From: Yoonia sp.
GTDB taxonomy: Bacteria; Pseudomonadota; Alphaproteobacteria; Rhodobacterales; Rhodobacteraceae
Length of the DNA: 64,000 nucleotides
NCBI GenBank assembly: GCA_029250945.1
Contig: JAQXEG010000009.1
Span: forward strand, 124,001 to 188,000
Direction: 5' to 3'
Positions 19,819 to 29,741 of the stretch are shown here, piece after piece. Positions within the stretch are counted from its first letter, which is position 1, and the number at the start of each line of letters is the position of its first letter. The notes beneath the pieces are model-generated. The model saw only the letters and a list, made by a program, of their open reading frames with translations. It had not been told where the DNA came from and ran no database searches. The position numbers and the translations under genes are program-made.

Positions 19819-20938
19819 TACATCGGGGGCTGTCGCTTTGGCTGGATGTATTGCGGGCAGTGGCCACGCTGGTCGTCGTGTTTTCCCACTTTGCCTATGC
19901 GCTGTTTTCGGGCGGTGACCTGCAATGGTTCCGCGATTACAATTTCGGCAGCGATGCAGTCGTTGTCATTTTCGTCGTCTCAGGCTTTGTCATTGCATTC
20001 GCCGCGGGCCGCGATGGCACGGCGGGCGCATATGCATTCAACCGCCTGACACGTCTGTGGTCGGTTCTGATCCCCGCGTTGATCCTGACGCTGGTGTTTG
20101 ACCGCTATGGATCGGCTCTTACTCCAGCGGCCTATCCCGCGGGCTACTACGCCCCGCAAACCATTGCGGACAAGTTGATCCGTGGCGTCACACTCTCAAA
20201 CGAATTCAGCAGCTTGGAACGCCTGCGCCTTGGCACCAACGGGCCCCTCTGGAGTCTGAGCTACGAGGCGGTCTACTACGCGCTATTCGGCGTGGCTATA
20301 TTCTGGACTGGCGCAAGACGCATGGTCGCCATCGTCGCAATCGCGGCAATCGCTGGCCTGCCAATCCTGATGCTCATGCCCGCGTGGTTGATGGGCGTCT
20401 GGACGTGGCACTTTGTCCAATGGGGCGGTATTGCCCGCCTAAGCACATCACGCGCGTTGATTTTAGCGTTCGGTGCGCCACTGATCTGCGTGGTCATGCA
20501 ATGGCTAGGCACGCCCGATCAATTGCTGGCGCTGTCGGGCCAAATGCTGGGCGTGAATATGAACGCTACCTTCGGGTTCTCGGACGAATTTATGTGGAAC
20601 GCGATTATCGGGGCGCTGTGTGTCGGTCATGTCATCGGCATGGGCCGCTTTATGCAAAACGCCCGATTTGATCTGCCCGTGATGCGCTGGATCGCGGGGG
20701 GAGTTTTTCGATCTACGTGACCCATTACCCCAGCTTGCATCTGCTTGATGCGGTCGTTCCCAATGTTATTGGGCGCGAAAATATGCTGTTGATCGGCACG
20801 GTAATCATCGGTCTGATCTTTGCGGAGCTGTTTGAGCGGCGCATTAAGCCCCTGCGTCACGCCTTGCGCAAAGCGATCACCGCGTTCAGCCCGCCAAAGG
20901 CAAACGCGTTAGACAATGTCACATCGACCGAAGCCTGA
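19818..20938 (+). pseudogene. Acyltransferase-3 family membrane protein, frameshifted and probably without a start codon
   Basis: These proteins O-acylate surface sugars or lipids. From 19818 the frame encodes LSLWLDVLRAVATLVVVFSH (the family's opening motif), FVVSGFVIAFAA, GPLWSLSYEAVYYALFG and about ten helices. At the G run 20696-20701 one G is missing: the frame changes from RWIAGG to SFSIYVTHYPSLHLLD and then runs to TGA at 20938. The first codon, which overlaps the previous stop as TGATA, is ATA where ATG would make a standard TGATG junction. The last 82 bases overlap the beta-ketoacyl synthase gene tail to tail. Confidence 0.8.
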
Positions 20939-22065
20939 CGCGCCTCATTGGGCACCACGTCAAGCGCGCATTCGGGGTCCGGTTCTTCGTACCCGATTGT
21001 AGGGGCAATCACACCGTCGCGCAGCGCCATGATGCAGGCCAACAGCTCTACCGCGCCGGTACCGCCGATCAAATGCCCGTGCATGGATTTCGTGGATGAT
21101 ATCATCAATCTGTCCGCATGGGCGCCAAACACGTCAGCCACGGCCGCGCATTCGGTTTTGTCGTTGGCACCCGTGCCGGTCCCGTGGGCGTTGATATAGC
21201 CGACCTGTTCAGGGGCGATCTGCGCGTCCTTTAACGCGCCTGCAATTGCGCGTGCAGCCCCCTGTTTGGATGGCATCACGATATCCGAGGCATCCGATGA
21301 CATCGCAAACCCCGCTACCTCGCACAGGATATCCGCGCCGCGTGCCTTGGCGTGATCGTAGTCTTCGAACACAAACACGCCGGCCCCTTCACCTTGGACC
21401 ATGCCGTTACGTGTGGCCGAAAACGGACGACAGGCATCCCGTGACATCACACGCAGCCCTTCCCACGCTTTGATCCCGCCAAAGCATAACATCGCCTCTG
21501 ATCCGCCCGTGAGCATCGCCTTGGCCATGCCCGACCGCACCATATTGAACGCTTGCCCCATGGCGTGATTGGACGATGCACAGGCCGTGGCCACGGTAAA
21601 CGACGGGCCGCGCAGGTTAAATTCCATCGACACCTGACTAACGGCTGCGTTGTTCATCAACTTAGGCACAATGAACGGATGCACCCGATTTTTGCCGTCC
21701 TCATAGACCACGCGGTAGTTTTCGTCCTGCGTCGTCAGCCCACCACCAGAGGTGCCAAGGATTACGCCCGATTGATCCGCCAGCGCGCCCGCAAATGTCA
21801 GCTCGGATTGCGCAATCGCCTGCCGCGCCGCCAAAAGCGTGAATTGCGTGAACCGGTCATACAATGCGATTTGCTGGCGATTAAAATGCGCCGTCTCATC
21901 GTAATCGCCGACCTGCGCACCGATTTGGATCGACAAACGGTCCGCATCACGGATGTCCAAGGGACCAATGCCGCAACGTCCGTTTTTCAGCGCGTCATAG
22001 GTCTGGGCCACATCTACCCCAAGCGGATTGATCGTCCCTGCTCCTGTGATGACAACGCGCCCCAT
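20857..22065 (-). CDS. Beta-ketoacyl-ACP synthase, FabF-like
   Basis: Condenses an acyl chain with malonyl-ACP. The 402-residue protein carries the complete Cys-His-His triad: Cys in VATACASSNHAMG, His in INAHGTGTGANDKTE and His in STKSMHGHLIGGTGAVE. It also has the terminal NAFAFGGLNAVI motif. Last gene of the operon with the L,D-transpeptidase, LpxD and a dedicated ACP; only 1 base separates it from the ACP gene. This neighbourhood, rather than the fabG-acpP-fabF locus, suggests a specialised chain-making role. Confidence 0.88.
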   Translation of the reverse strand: MGRVVITGAGTINPLGVDVAQTYDALKNGRCGIGPLDIRDADRLSIQIGAQVGDYDETAHFNRQQIALYDRFTQFTLLAARQAIAQSELTFAGALADQSGVILGTSGGGLTTQDENYRVVYEDGKNRVHPFIVPKLMNNAAVSQVSMEFNLRGPSFTVATACASSNHAMGQAFNMVRSGMAKAMLTGGSEAMLCFGGIKAWEGLRVMSRDACRPFSATRNGMVQGEGAGVFVFEDYDHAKARGADILCEVAGFAMSSDASDIVMPSKQGAARAIAGALKDAQIAPEQVGYINAHGTGTGANDKTECAAVADVFGAHADRLMISSTKSMHGHLIGGTGAVELLACIMALRDGVIAPTIGYEEPDPECALDVVPNEARQASVDVTLSNAFAFGGLNAVIALRKA

Positions 22066-22066
22066 C

Positions 22067-22324
22067 TTAGGTCTGTGCCGCCTTCAACTGGTCCACAGCT
22101 GCGATAATTGACGCGACCGAGCTGATGTCAAAACCGCTGTCTTCAGGGTTGTTGGCATTGAACGGGACCGAAATATCGAACGCCTCTTCAATGGCGAAAA
22201 TCGTCTCGACCAGCGCCATGCTGTCGATGCCCAGATCGTCCAGCGTATTGTCTAGCGCCACATCGGATGGTTCTAACATGGCCTGTTCGGCGAGAATTAC
22301 GATCACGGTGTCTTTGGTCGTCAT
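22067..22324 (-). CDS. Acyl carrier protein (specialised)
   Basis: An 85-residue acidic ACP. The phosphopantetheine attachment serine is in DDLGIDSMALVETIF near residue 37. ATG 22324 is preceded by a gap of 31 bases from lpxD; the longer upstream frame has no ACP similarity. It differs from housekeeping AcpP by DSMALVE in place of DSLDTVE. It sits between lpxD and the synthase gene, so it probably delivers acyl chains to one or both partners. Confidence 0.88.
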   Translation of the reverse strand: MTTKDTVIVILAEQAMLEPSDVALDNTLDDLGIDSMALVETIFAIEEAFDISVPFNANNPEDSGFDISSVASIIAAVDQLKAAQT

Positions 22325-22355
22325 TGGGCCAATCCTTAGCGGTCTTGGGGATAAT

Positions 22356-23429
22356 TTAGGGGGTCGTGTCGGGTTTTGAAACCGCTTTGTGCCGAATATT
22401 TGCCTGCCGTAGATGCCGTTCACGCGCGCGGTAGATCAGCATAGGCTGCGCGGGATACCCCATCATAAAGCTGCCCACAGGCACGTCCGACAGCACAATC
22501 GCAGCCCCGCCAATCACACAATCAGTGCCGATCGTCAGATTATCGGCCACGCCTGATTTCCCGCCTAAGACGGTCCGATCCCCGATCCGTGCCGATCCGG
22601 CCACCGCTGTTTGCGCACATAGCAAACAGTGTTCACCGATCTGCACGTTGTGACCCACCTGCACAAGATTGTCGATTTTGGTGCCATTGCCGACATGCGT
22701 CGCCCGAATGGTACCTGCGTCCACGGTGCTATTGGCGCCGATTTCCACATCATCACCGATCAGCACACCACCCAGCGAATGGATGCGGTGCTGGACCGGA
22801 TCAGCCGGGGCCTCAAACGGCGTTTTACCCAATGTGCGCCGCCCGATTTCCACATTGGACAGTGCAGAGGTGACAAAGGAAAACCCATCCGCGCCGATCA
22901 CAACATTGGGGTGCATGATACAGCGCTGTCCAATCTGCACAGCCCGCATGATCCGCACACCTGCGTGCAGTTGCGATTGCGCGCCGATCTGTGCGCCAGC
23001 TTCAACCGTCACGTGATTACCGATCACACAGCTATCGCCGATCTGTGCATCCGCACCAATGATCGTAAAATGACCGACCGATACATCGCGGCCCAGCTTT
23101 GCCGTGGGATCAATGATCGCATGGGGACTGAGGCCCGTGGATTGCACGGGCGGGTCCATCATCTGTGTCAGGGCCGCCATGGCCAAACGGGCGCGCGGCA
23201 CCTCAATCGCGGCGTCCAGCCCGAGCGCCTGCCAATCGGCCCCAGCCCAAACGACGGCCGCACGCGCCGCCCCCTGCGACAGCGCATCCGCATAAGCGGG
23301 CGACATCGCAAGCGCGAGGTCATTTGCCCCCGCACGCGCCGGTTCCGACAGACCCGTCACACAAAGGTCAACGGCGCCAAAGGCCTTTGCCCCGAGCGCC
23401 GCTGCGATATCTTGAACGGTTTGTGTCAT
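22356..23429 (-). CDS. lpxD: LpxD-type UDP-3-O-acylglucosamine N-acyltransferase
   Basis: Transfers a 3-hydroxyacyl chain from ACP to the 2-amino group of the UDP-glucosamine lipid A precursor. The 357-residue protein has an N-terminal uridine-binding domain (about residues 1-100), then a long left-handed helix of hexapeptide repeats ([19 protein letters not shown] and many more). The catalytic His region [18 protein letters not shown] is present, followed by the C-terminal helix. It is not in the usual bamA-lpxD-fabZ-lpxA cluster, so it may be a second copy; the rest of the genome is not visible. Confidence 0.88.
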   Translation of the reverse strand: MTQTVQDIAAALGAKAFGAVDLCVTGLSEPARAGANDLALAMSPAYADALSQGAARAAVVWAGADWQALGLDAAIEVPRARLAMAALTQMMDPPVQSTGLSPHAIIDPTAKLGRDVSVGHFTIIGADAQIGDSCVIGNHVTVEAGAQIGAQSQLHAGVRIMRAVQIGQRCIMHPNVVIGADGFSFVTSALSNVEIGRRTLGKTPFEAPADPVQHRIHSLGGVLIGDDVEIGANSTVDAGTIRATHVGNGTKIDNLVQVGHNVQIGEHCLLCAQTAVAGSARIGDRTVLGGKSGVADNLTIGTDCVIGGAAIVLSDVPVGSFMMGYPAQPMLIYRARERHLRQANIRHKAVSKPDTTP

Positions 23430-23457
23430 GTCATACCCCGATTGCTCGGCGTTAGAC

Positions 23458-25056
23458 TTAGCCCTGAATGGCGCGCACGGCTACCCCTGCGCGGGACAAT
23501 GCGTTCCAAATCCGTGCGTCACGGTTATAAATATCGCGGCGGAATTGCAGGCTTCCGGTCACATTCGTGAATGCGGTCCGGTACACGATGTGTACAGGCA
23601 CAGGCGCATCAAGGTTCACACGTGCCTCGGCACCGGTGCGCAGACGGGACTGAAAGAACCCTTCTGGATCGGCCTCTTGCTTGGCCAACAACGCATAGGC
23701 AAAGTCGAACGGATCATTCAGACGGATGCACCCGTGACTAAACGCCCGCACCTCACGAGCGAACAGCGACTTGGACGGCGTGTCATGCAAGTAGATGTTG
23801 TATTTGTTGGGGAAAATGAACTTCACCAAGCCTAGCGCGTTCCCCTCGGATGGGCTTTGGCGCATCGAATAGGGAAATGTTTCCGCGGTGAAGCTGTTAA
23901 AATCGATCTCGCTGCGCGCCACGGTGCGGCCACGGCTGTCGGTCACATCCAGCTGGGACACAGCATTGAGGTCGCTTTGCAGGATCGGCAGATATTCCTT
24001 GGTCACGATAGAGCGCGGGACATACCAGCTTGGGTTGATAACCATGAATTCCATTACGTCGGAAAACTCAGGGCTTTCGCGGTCGGGATCAACGGCCCCC
24101 ACAACAGAGCGGGTCGAGAATGTAACGCGGTCATCGTCAACGATTGCGGCGGTAAAGTCGGTCAGGTTCACCCAAACGTGGCGCTGGCCACGCGGACGGT
24201 TGATCCAGCGCTCCCGCTCCATCGCGACGATCACAGATTGCAGGCGATTGCCCATGGACACGTTCAACTGGCGCATTGTGTCGGAACCGGCCTTGCCATC
24301 GACCGACAGGCCGTGAGCCTGCTGGAACCGCTGCACGGCTGTTTGCACGGCGGCGTCATATGTTTGTGTCGCGGTGCGCTCCAGAAAACCCATTACAATC
24401 AAACGGTTGCGCAATTTCACAACCTCGCCGCCCGCATCACCAGGTTTAAGCGAACGTGCCTTGACCGTTAGGCCCCAACCACCGTTGGCAAGCATGCGTT
24501 CCATCCGCATCTTTTCACGCATCAGGCGCGTGTATTCAGGCGAACTTGGCGGCAGACCGCGCAAGAAACCGGCAGGATTGGACTGTGAAAACCCTTGGAT
24601 AATTGCCAACCGGGAGCGGTATGGCACCTTTCGCTTGATCTCATCAACGACGGATCCGGGACGCAAGATACCTGTCTGCACGTCACGTGCATAGGACAGG
24701 AACAGGCGGCTCATCTCGACCTCCATGCGACCCTGTTCAGCGGGGGTACTGGCAGCACGCAGGTTCGCCATCAGTGCCGTGGGGTCGTATTTCGCGGTTG
24801 GCAGACCGTGGTTGCCCGCATCGGCAAAGGCATTCATCAGTGCATTGCGCCGTCCACGGTCGCGGTTCCCGCTCCAGATACCTTGAAAATCCCGCTCGCG
24901 GTAAAAGGCGGCAAGCACATCATCACGCGCTGCTGCTTCGGCAACGGCTTGACGGAATGTAGTGACCTGAGCGCTCGCTGTGGCCGCAGAAACTGTTAAA
25001 AATATGCTGGCGACCAGCAAGACACGCAAAAAGCGCGATGTGAAATAAGCAGACAT
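23458..25056 (-). CDS. L,D-transpeptidase, YcbB-like (signal, PG-binding, YkuD)
   Basis: Makes 3-3 crosslinks in peptidoglycan or attaches proteins to it, in the periplasm. The 532-residue protein has a signal peptide ([20 protein letters not shown]), an N-terminal scaffold, a peptidoglycan-binding domain around residue 230 ([18 protein letters not shown]), then the YkuD domain with [10 protein letters not shown] and the catalytic [14 protein letters not shown]. Size and domain order fit the YcbB class. First gene of the operon leading into lpxD (28-base gap). The DUF882 gene diverges on its other side. Confidence 0.92.
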   Translation of the reverse strand: MSAYFTSRFLRVLLVASIFLTVSAATASAQVTTFRQAVAEAAARDDVLAAFYRERDFQGIWSGNRDRGRRNALMNAFADAGNHGLPTAKYDPTALMANLRAASTPAEQGRMEVEMSRLFLSYARDVQTGILRPGSVVDEIKRKVPYRSRLAIIQGFSQSNPAGFLRGLPPSSPEYTRLMREKMRMERMLANGGWGLTVKARSLKPGDAGGEVVKLRNRLIVMGFLERTATQTYDAAVQTAVQRFQQAHGLSVDGKAGSDTMRQLNVSMGNRLQSVIVAMERERWINRPRGQRHVWVNLTDFTAAIVDDDRVTFSTRSVVGAVDPDRESPEFSDVMEFMVINPSWYVPRSIVTKEYLPILQSDLNAVSQLDVTDSRGRTVARSEIDFNSFTAETFPYSMRQSPSEGNALGLVKFIFPNKYNIYLHDTPSKSLFAREVRAFSHGCIRLNDPFDFAYALLAKQEADPEGFFQSRLRTGAEARVNLDAPVPVHIVYRTAFTNVTGSLQFRRDIYNRDARIWNALSRAGVAVRAIQG

Positions 25057-25391
25057 ATGTCCCCTCGAACAAATATTTACTGCTGTTTAGCGGCTTTTAA
25101 ACATTGATGACAGTATCGAAATCCAGACCCGCCGGAGTCCACTCACAAACACGCGAAAGGCGCTTTGAATTCATAGCCTGTTGCGCAAACGCTTGTGCAA
25201 ACCTGCAACACCCCAAAACAACCACAATAATTGCGCAAAAAATCGCCGATTCCCCTTTTGTATGGCCGGACAAGGCAAAACGCACTTGGTCAACGATTCG
25301 TCCTGTGCCATAAGAAGCTTGCATCTGGGGACAAGATGAAAAAGCTGTGGCAACGCAGTACTATATTGAGCGACGGGACAGGCGCACAGAT
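25057..25391. promoter_or_regulatory. 335-base divergent control region with a cluster of TTGYGCAA palindromes
   Basis: No gene is seen. TTGCGCAA occurs at 25181-25188 and 25231-25238, and TTGTGCAA at 25193-25200; the first two lie in a direct repeat TTGYGCAAAC spaced 12 bases, about one helical turn. They lie between two peptidoglycan-related genes transcribed in opposite directions and could bind a shared dimeric regulator. Candidate -35/-10 boxes are weak in both directions. Confidence 0.4.
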
Positions 25392-25961
25392 ATGACGAAT
25401 TTTAATTCAGCGGGCATGACCCGGCGTGGGCTTTTGGGTGCGTTTGCAGCCACAGCCATTGCAGCAGCCCCAACCTATTCCAACGCGACAGGTTTCCTGC
25501 GTGGCGGCGGCGATGTGCGACGTTTGCGGATGTTCTCTGGCCGAACCGGTGAACGCCTTGATACGATCTACTGGATCGAGGGTGAGTATATCGGCGAAGC
25601 GATCCGCGAAGTGAACGCATTCATGCGCGACTGGCGCACCGGCGACGTGATCAGCATGGACACCCGCACGATTGATATCATGGCCGCCGCTCACAACCTG
25701 ATGGACGCAAGCGAACCGTATATGCTGCTGTCCGGTTATCGGTCACCACAGACCAACGCCATGCTGCGCAGCCGTTCCGGCGGTGTTGCCAAGAAATCCC
25801 TGCATATGTCGGGCAAAGCGGCCGATTTGCGGCTGAACGGTCGGTCCACCGCGCAAATGTCACGTGCGGCACAAGTCTGTCGTGCAGGCGGCGTTGGCCG
25901 CTACCGCGGTGCCAACTTTGTGCATATGGATTGTGGCCCGGTCCGCAGCTGGAGCGGCTAA
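25392..25961 (+). CDS. DUF882 / M15-like murein peptidase, Tat-exported
   Basis: Predicted zinc peptidase acting on peptidoglycan. The 189-residue protein starts at ATG 25392 with a twin-arginine signal (MTRRGLLGAFAATAIAAAP). Its metal-binding segments are SLHMSGKAADLR (H and D) and NFVHMDCGPV (H), with YMLLSGYRSPQTN before them, as in peptidase M15 and EcDacD-like folds. The longer frame from 25347 would place 15 residues before the signal and lacks a ribosome site. Divergent from the L,D-transpeptidase, which fits a shared cell-wall role. Confidence 0.85.
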   Translation: MTNFNSAGMTRRGLLGAFAATAIAAAPTYSNATGFLRGGGDVRRLRMFSGRTGERLDTIYWIEGEYIGEAIREVNAFMRDWRTGDVISMDTRTIDIMAAAHNLMDASEPYMLLSGYRSPQTNAMLRSRSGGVAKKSLHMSGKAADLRLNGRSTAQMSRAAQVCRAGGVGRYRGANFVHMDCGPVRSWSG

Positions 25962-25977
25962 ACCCCTCACGTATCAT

Positions 25978-26007
25978 AAAAAAACAGCGCCCTACGGGGC
26001 GTTTTTT
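25978..26007. terminator. Bidirectional terminator between DUF882 and tRNA-Arg
   Basis: CGCCC-TACG-GGGCG flanked by seven A on the left and six T on the right, so it can terminate both the DUF882 transcript and the tRNA transcript that runs the other way. Confidence 0.85.
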
Positions 26008-26028
26008 ATCCCAGTCACAGAAAATGAT

Positions 26029-26105
<77 letters not shown>

Positions 26106-26158
26106 ATCTTGTTTTCTATAGCTTGGCCCGCATGGGGCCGCAACGCCAGAATGAGCAA

Positions 26159-26183
26159 GATGAGTTAAAACCCATCCTACGCA
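26159..26183. repeat. Dispersed palindromic repeat at the sufS 3' end (copy 2)
   Basis: Same element as at 10319-10347, in the opposite orientation: 20 identical bases (26164-26183). The palindrome here has one mismatch. It contributes the last Ala codon and the TAG stop of sufS, as copy 1 directly follows the aroB stop. Confidence 0.75.
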
Positions 26184-27397
26184 AACAGATCATGACACAG
26201 CTCGAGCGCATCAATCAGAACGTCGACCTCTTCACGCGTGTTGTACATCGCGAATGACGCACGACATGTGGCGCCGACACCCATGTGTTCCATCAGCGGC
26301 ATGGCGCAATGGGTCCCTGCCCGCACCGCCACGCCCTTTTTATCCAGAACAGTAGAAATGTCATGCGCGTGCGCAGCGCCGTCGATAGTGAAACTAAAGA
26401 TCGCACCTTTCGTGGCTGACTGCCCCTGTACATTGAGCCAGTTCAACCCGTCCAAACGGCCACGCGCATAAGCACAAAGGTCAGCCTCATGGGCGGCAAT
26501 TGCGTCCATGCCAACATCCATCATGTAATCCAGTGCCACCCCAAGGCCGATCGTTTGTACGATACCAGGTGTGCCCGCCTCAAACTTCATCGGGGCATCG
26601 TTATAGGTGACCGCATTGCGGGTCACATCGCGGATCATGTCGCCACCACCCAAAAATGGGCGCATCTCGGCCATACGTTCAGGTGCAACATAAATCGCGC
26701 CGGACCCCGACGGCCCATACAGTTTATGGCCCGTAATCGCGTAAAAATCCGCACCGATGTCAGTCACATCGACCGGCATGTGCACGGCGGACTGAGAACC
26801 ATCGATCAATACAGGCACGCCCTTGGCCTTGGCACACGCGCAGATGGCTTTGACATCAATAACGGTGCCCAGCACGTTGGACATATGGGTCACTGCAATC
26901 AGCTTTGTCTTAGGCGTGATCGCGGCAAGCACGGCATCGGAGTCCAAATCACCGTTGCTGTCCACATCAACCCATTTGATCACAACACCAAGCCGTTCGC
27001 GCAGAAAATGCCACGGCACAATATTGGCGTGGTGTTCCATGATTGACAGGATAATCTCATCCCCGGCCTGCATGCGCGGGGCGGCCCAGCCATAGGACAC
27101 CATATTAATGCCCTCGGTAGTGCCGGAATTCAGGATGATGCTGTCCTCGGACGGAACATTCAGAAAGCGAGCGATCTTGGCGCGCACGCCTTCGTATTTT
27201 TCAGTCGCAATGGTGGATAGCGTGTGCAGACCGCGATGCACATTGGCGTATTCCGCCGCATAAGCGGTGTTGATCGCATCAATGACAACATTCGGCTTTT
27301 GCGCCGACGCACCATTATCGAGGTAAACCAATGGCTTACCGTTCACCTGTTGTGATAGGATGGGAAAATCTGCGCGGATATTTTGCACATCATACAT
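26177..27397 (-). CDS. sufS: Cysteine desulfurase SufS
   Basis: PLP enzyme that takes sulfur from cysteine for Fe-S cluster assembly. The 406-residue protein shows the group II pattern: PLP-lysine in AITGHKLYGPSGSGAIY, DGSQSAVHMPVDV, and the active-site cysteine in TCRASFAMYNTREEVD near the C-terminus, preceded by RAGTHCAMPLM. Last gene of the suf operon, 3 bases after the YIP1 gene. No SufE or SufU follows it within the window. Confidence 0.95.
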   Translation of the reverse strand: MYDVQNIRADFPILSQQVNGKPLVYLDNGASAQKPNVVIDAINTAYAAEYANVHRGLHTLSTIATEKYEGVRAKIARFLNVPSEDSIILNSGTTEGINMVSYGWAAPRMQAGDEIILSIMEHHANIVPWHFLRERLGVVIKWVDVDSNGDLDSDAVLAAITPKTKLIAVTHMSNVLGTVIDVKAICACAKAKGVPVLIDGSQSAVHMPVDVTDIGADFYAITGHKLYGPSGSGAIYVAPERMAEMRPFLGGGDMIRDVTRNAVTYNDAPMKFEAGTPGIVQTIGLGVALDYMMDVGMDAIAAHEADLCAYARGRLDGLNWLNVQGQSATKGAIFSFTIDGAAHAHDISTVLDKKGVAVRAGTHCAMPLMEHMGVGATCRASFAMYNTREEVDVLIDALELCHDLFA

Positions 27398-27400
27398 GTT

Positions 27401-27976
27401 TCAAATCTCCAATTGGGCACTGACGCCGATAACCGACAAAAACAGGCCAAAACCAAAACCGATGCCAAAGATAGCGATCACGATGGTCGCAAACGCACGG
27501 CCGAAGCTGTTGAACTTATGAACCTCATTCACGAAATTCAGCAAAATCCACAAAAGCGCAATCAACCCCGCAAACGAGAGTAATCCCGATATCCCAGGAC
27601 TGATGAACCCCACGACGGCCTGTACCACCCGAAAGGTTAGCGCCGTCACTTCAAGCCAGATCACAAGCGCGAAACTATGGGTAAACGTCCCCTGACCACC
27701 AAGCATCTGCCCCGTCAAATACAGGCCCATTGTCAGAATGATCAGGATGCAGCCCATTACCAGCCCATATAGCAGCGGCGTGAAACCCATCGGCATAGTG
27801 AACGGTGTAATCACCTGCAAAATTTGGATCAGCAGAACGCTCAGGATGCTGACCAGCGTGACACCCATCCACAGGGTCCCACGATCATAAGAGCGTGCCA
27901 TTATCCGCCCAGCCATTTGGGCAGGTTGGCTCACGGTTTCACCGATCAAACGCAGAAAGGTCGTAAGGTCCGACAT
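27401..27976 (-). CDS. YIP1-family membrane protein, second of two
   Basis: A 191-residue protein with five predicted membrane helices (for example TLWMGVTLVSILSVLLIQIL and the C-terminal ATIVIAIFGIGFGFGLFL). No catalytic residues are recognised. Its start overlaps the stop of the preceding YIP1 gene (TAATG). Placement within the suf operon between sufD and sufS hints at a membrane role linked to Fe-S assembly or iron, but this is inference. Confidence 0.78.
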   Translation of the reverse strand: MSDLTTFLRLIGETVSQPAQMAGRIMARSYDRGTLWMGVTLVSILSVLLIQILQVITPFTMPMGFTPLLYGLVMGCILIILTMGLYLTGQMLGGQGTFTHSFALVIWLEVTALTFRVVQAVVGFISPGISGLLSFAGLIALLWILLNFVNEVHKFNSFGRAFATIVIAIFGIGFGFGLFLSVIGVSAQLEI

Positions 27977-28473
27977 TAGGCAGCACTAGCTTCGCGCTGG
28001 CACTGAAACCAGATCACCGCAAAAGCGATCAACCAGACGGCGCCCACAAAGTTTGTTCCCGGTGACGGCCCCAAAAATCCAGCCATCAGCCCGTATAGCA
28101 ACGCCATCGGCGTCGTTGCGAGCAAGGTCCAGAACAGCGCCAATCGCGCACCATAGGCTGTGCCATGACCGCGCAGAATCTTGGCAATCACATACGCCAC
28201 AAGGGCGATGACATAAAACATCAGCGGCCAGACAATCAGCCAGCCCATAAATTCATAGGCCATCAACTGCGACAGCTCGGGCGCCTCGCCGCTCGTGTTT
28301 TCGAACCCTGCAGCCAGCCGTGACAGGCGCGGCCACTGGGCGATGAAAATGATGATGCATGCCGCCATCAGATAGGCCAAGGCCCGATCCTCGCGCTGGC
28401 CTTGGGCCAGCAGGTCACGCATCACAGCACGCGGCCCGCGCCACGTGCGCACGATATCGGTTGTGACGGCCAT
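27976..28473 (-). CDS. YIP1-family membrane protein, first of two
   Basis: A 165-residue protein starting MAVTTDIVRTWRGPRAVM, with about four helices (YLMAACIIIFIAQWP; MGWLIVWPLMFYVIALVAYVI). Its ATG overlaps the sufD stop as TGATG, so it is coupled to sufD; the frame extends 7 residues upstream but without a ribosome site. Related in plan to the following gene. Confidence 0.78.
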   Translation of the reverse strand: MAVTTDIVRTWRGPRAVMRDLLAQGQREDRALAYLMAACIIIFIAQWPRLSRLAAGFENTSGEAPELSQLMAYEFMGWLIVWPLMFYVIALVAYVIAKILRGHGTAYGARLALFWTLLATTPMALLYGLMAGFLGPSPGTNFVGAVWLIAFAVIWFQCQREASAA

Positions 28474-29741
28474 CAGCCGCGCCGCCCCAGCCAACTTTCT
28501 AGCCGGTCGCGCAGATCATCCGCGAGCGCGTCATCCGCAATCTCGTCCAATGCTTCGGCCAAAAAGGCCAGCGTCAGCAGATCGGTCGCCGCCTTGCGTG
28601 GCACACCGCGTGATTGCAGATAGAACAGCGCGTCATCGTCGATCGCACCGGATGTGGACCCGTGGGAACAGGCTACATCATCGGCATAAATCTCCAACTC
28701 CGGCTTGGCGAGGAACTGACTGTCGTCATCGAGCAAAAGCGATTGGCTGATCTGGTAGCCGTCCGTTTTCTGCGCGCCAGCTTTGACCAAAATCTTGCCT
28801 TGGAACACGCCCGTTGCGCCGTTGCGCAGCACCTTTTTAAACACCTGCCGGCTTTCGCCGTTTAGCCCATCGTGGGTGATGAAAACTGTGTCGTCGTGGT
28901 GGAAATCAGCGCCATCACCGACACACGCCCCGGCCACATGCGCAACCGCATCGTCGCCAACCATGTCGATAATGCATTCGTTCCGTGTCAGCACGCCGTT
29001 TGCGGTCAAGGTAAATGATTTGAATAGGCTTTCGTCCGCAATCCTTGCAAAACAATGGGTTACGGCACGACGTTCATGATCACGGCCCTGGGCGCGGACA
29101 TGGTGGAATGCGCCTGTTTTGGCAACATCAACCTCTAGCACCTTGTTAAAACGCGCCGCGGCGGGCCCTGTTTCCAGCAGCGTGACCTCTGCACCTTCTT
29201 CGACCCGTACAAGGTTGTGCAGCATCACGTCCGATGCCTCATCACTGTGCAGATAGATGATGTTGATCGGCTTGGCAGCTTTGGCCGTGGCACGGATCAC
29301 CACACCGTCGGTTGCAAACGCTGTGTTCAGCGCAGCAAGCGGGCGATGCACATGCAACTGCCCGTTAATTTCCAGCGTGCCGTATATATCAGCGGCCCAG
29401 CCACCATCCACATCGGCCAAACGCCCGATCTCTACGCCTTCGCAGGTCAGATCATCCGACGCATCGGCGTCGAAAACACCGTCCACGAACACGATTTTCA
29501 CGCGGTCGATATCGGCGAACAGCGCGCCCTCATCATTGTGGAACAGCGCCGCTGTCTCGGGCGTCGATTGCGTCAACGTCGCAGGATCGGTGTATTTCCA
29601 ATACTCGTCACGCTTATGCGGCAGGCCCATCGTGATGACGCGGTTCATCGCATCGACGCGCTGGTCATTCAGCCCCTCTGGCATCACCATCCCCGTCAAA
29701 CGGGTCTGTGTGGCCGCCAATTTCAATTCGGCCAATGCCAT
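28473..29741 (-). CDS. sufD: Fe-S cluster assembly protein SufD
   Basis: Part of the SufBC2D scaffold on which clusters are built. The 422-residue protein has the parallel beta-helix core and the C-terminal motif ACSHGSTSGAIDDDALFYLQ with RGVPRKAATDLLT, in which the conserved His lies. It follows sufC directly and is coupled to the first YIP1 gene. Confidence 0.94.
   Translation of the reverse strand: MALAELKLAATQTRLTGMVMPEGLNDQRVDAMNRVITMGLPHKRDEYWKYTDPATLTQSTPETAALFHNDEGALFADIDRVKIVFVDGVFDADASDDLTCEGVEIGRLADVDGGWAADIYGTLEINGQLHVHRPLAALNTAFATDGVVIRATAKAAKPINIIYLHSDEASDVMLHNLVRVEEGAEVTLLETGPAAARFNKVLEVDVAKTGAFHHVRAQGRDHERRAVTHCFARIADESLFKSFTLTANGVLTRNECIIDMVGDDAVAHVAGACVGDGADFHHDDTVFITHDGLNGESRQVFKKVLRNGATGVFQGKILVKAGAQKTDGYQISQSLLLDDDSQFLAKPELEIYADDVACSHGSTSGAIDDDALFYLQSRGVPRKAATDLLTLAFLAEALDEIADDALADDLRDRLESWLGRRG

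Noticed and set aside
22565-23570. 313-codon plus-strand frame opposite lpxD
   Set aside because: The Asp/His/Arg-rich translation is typical of an antisense shadow; lpxD itself is unambiguous.
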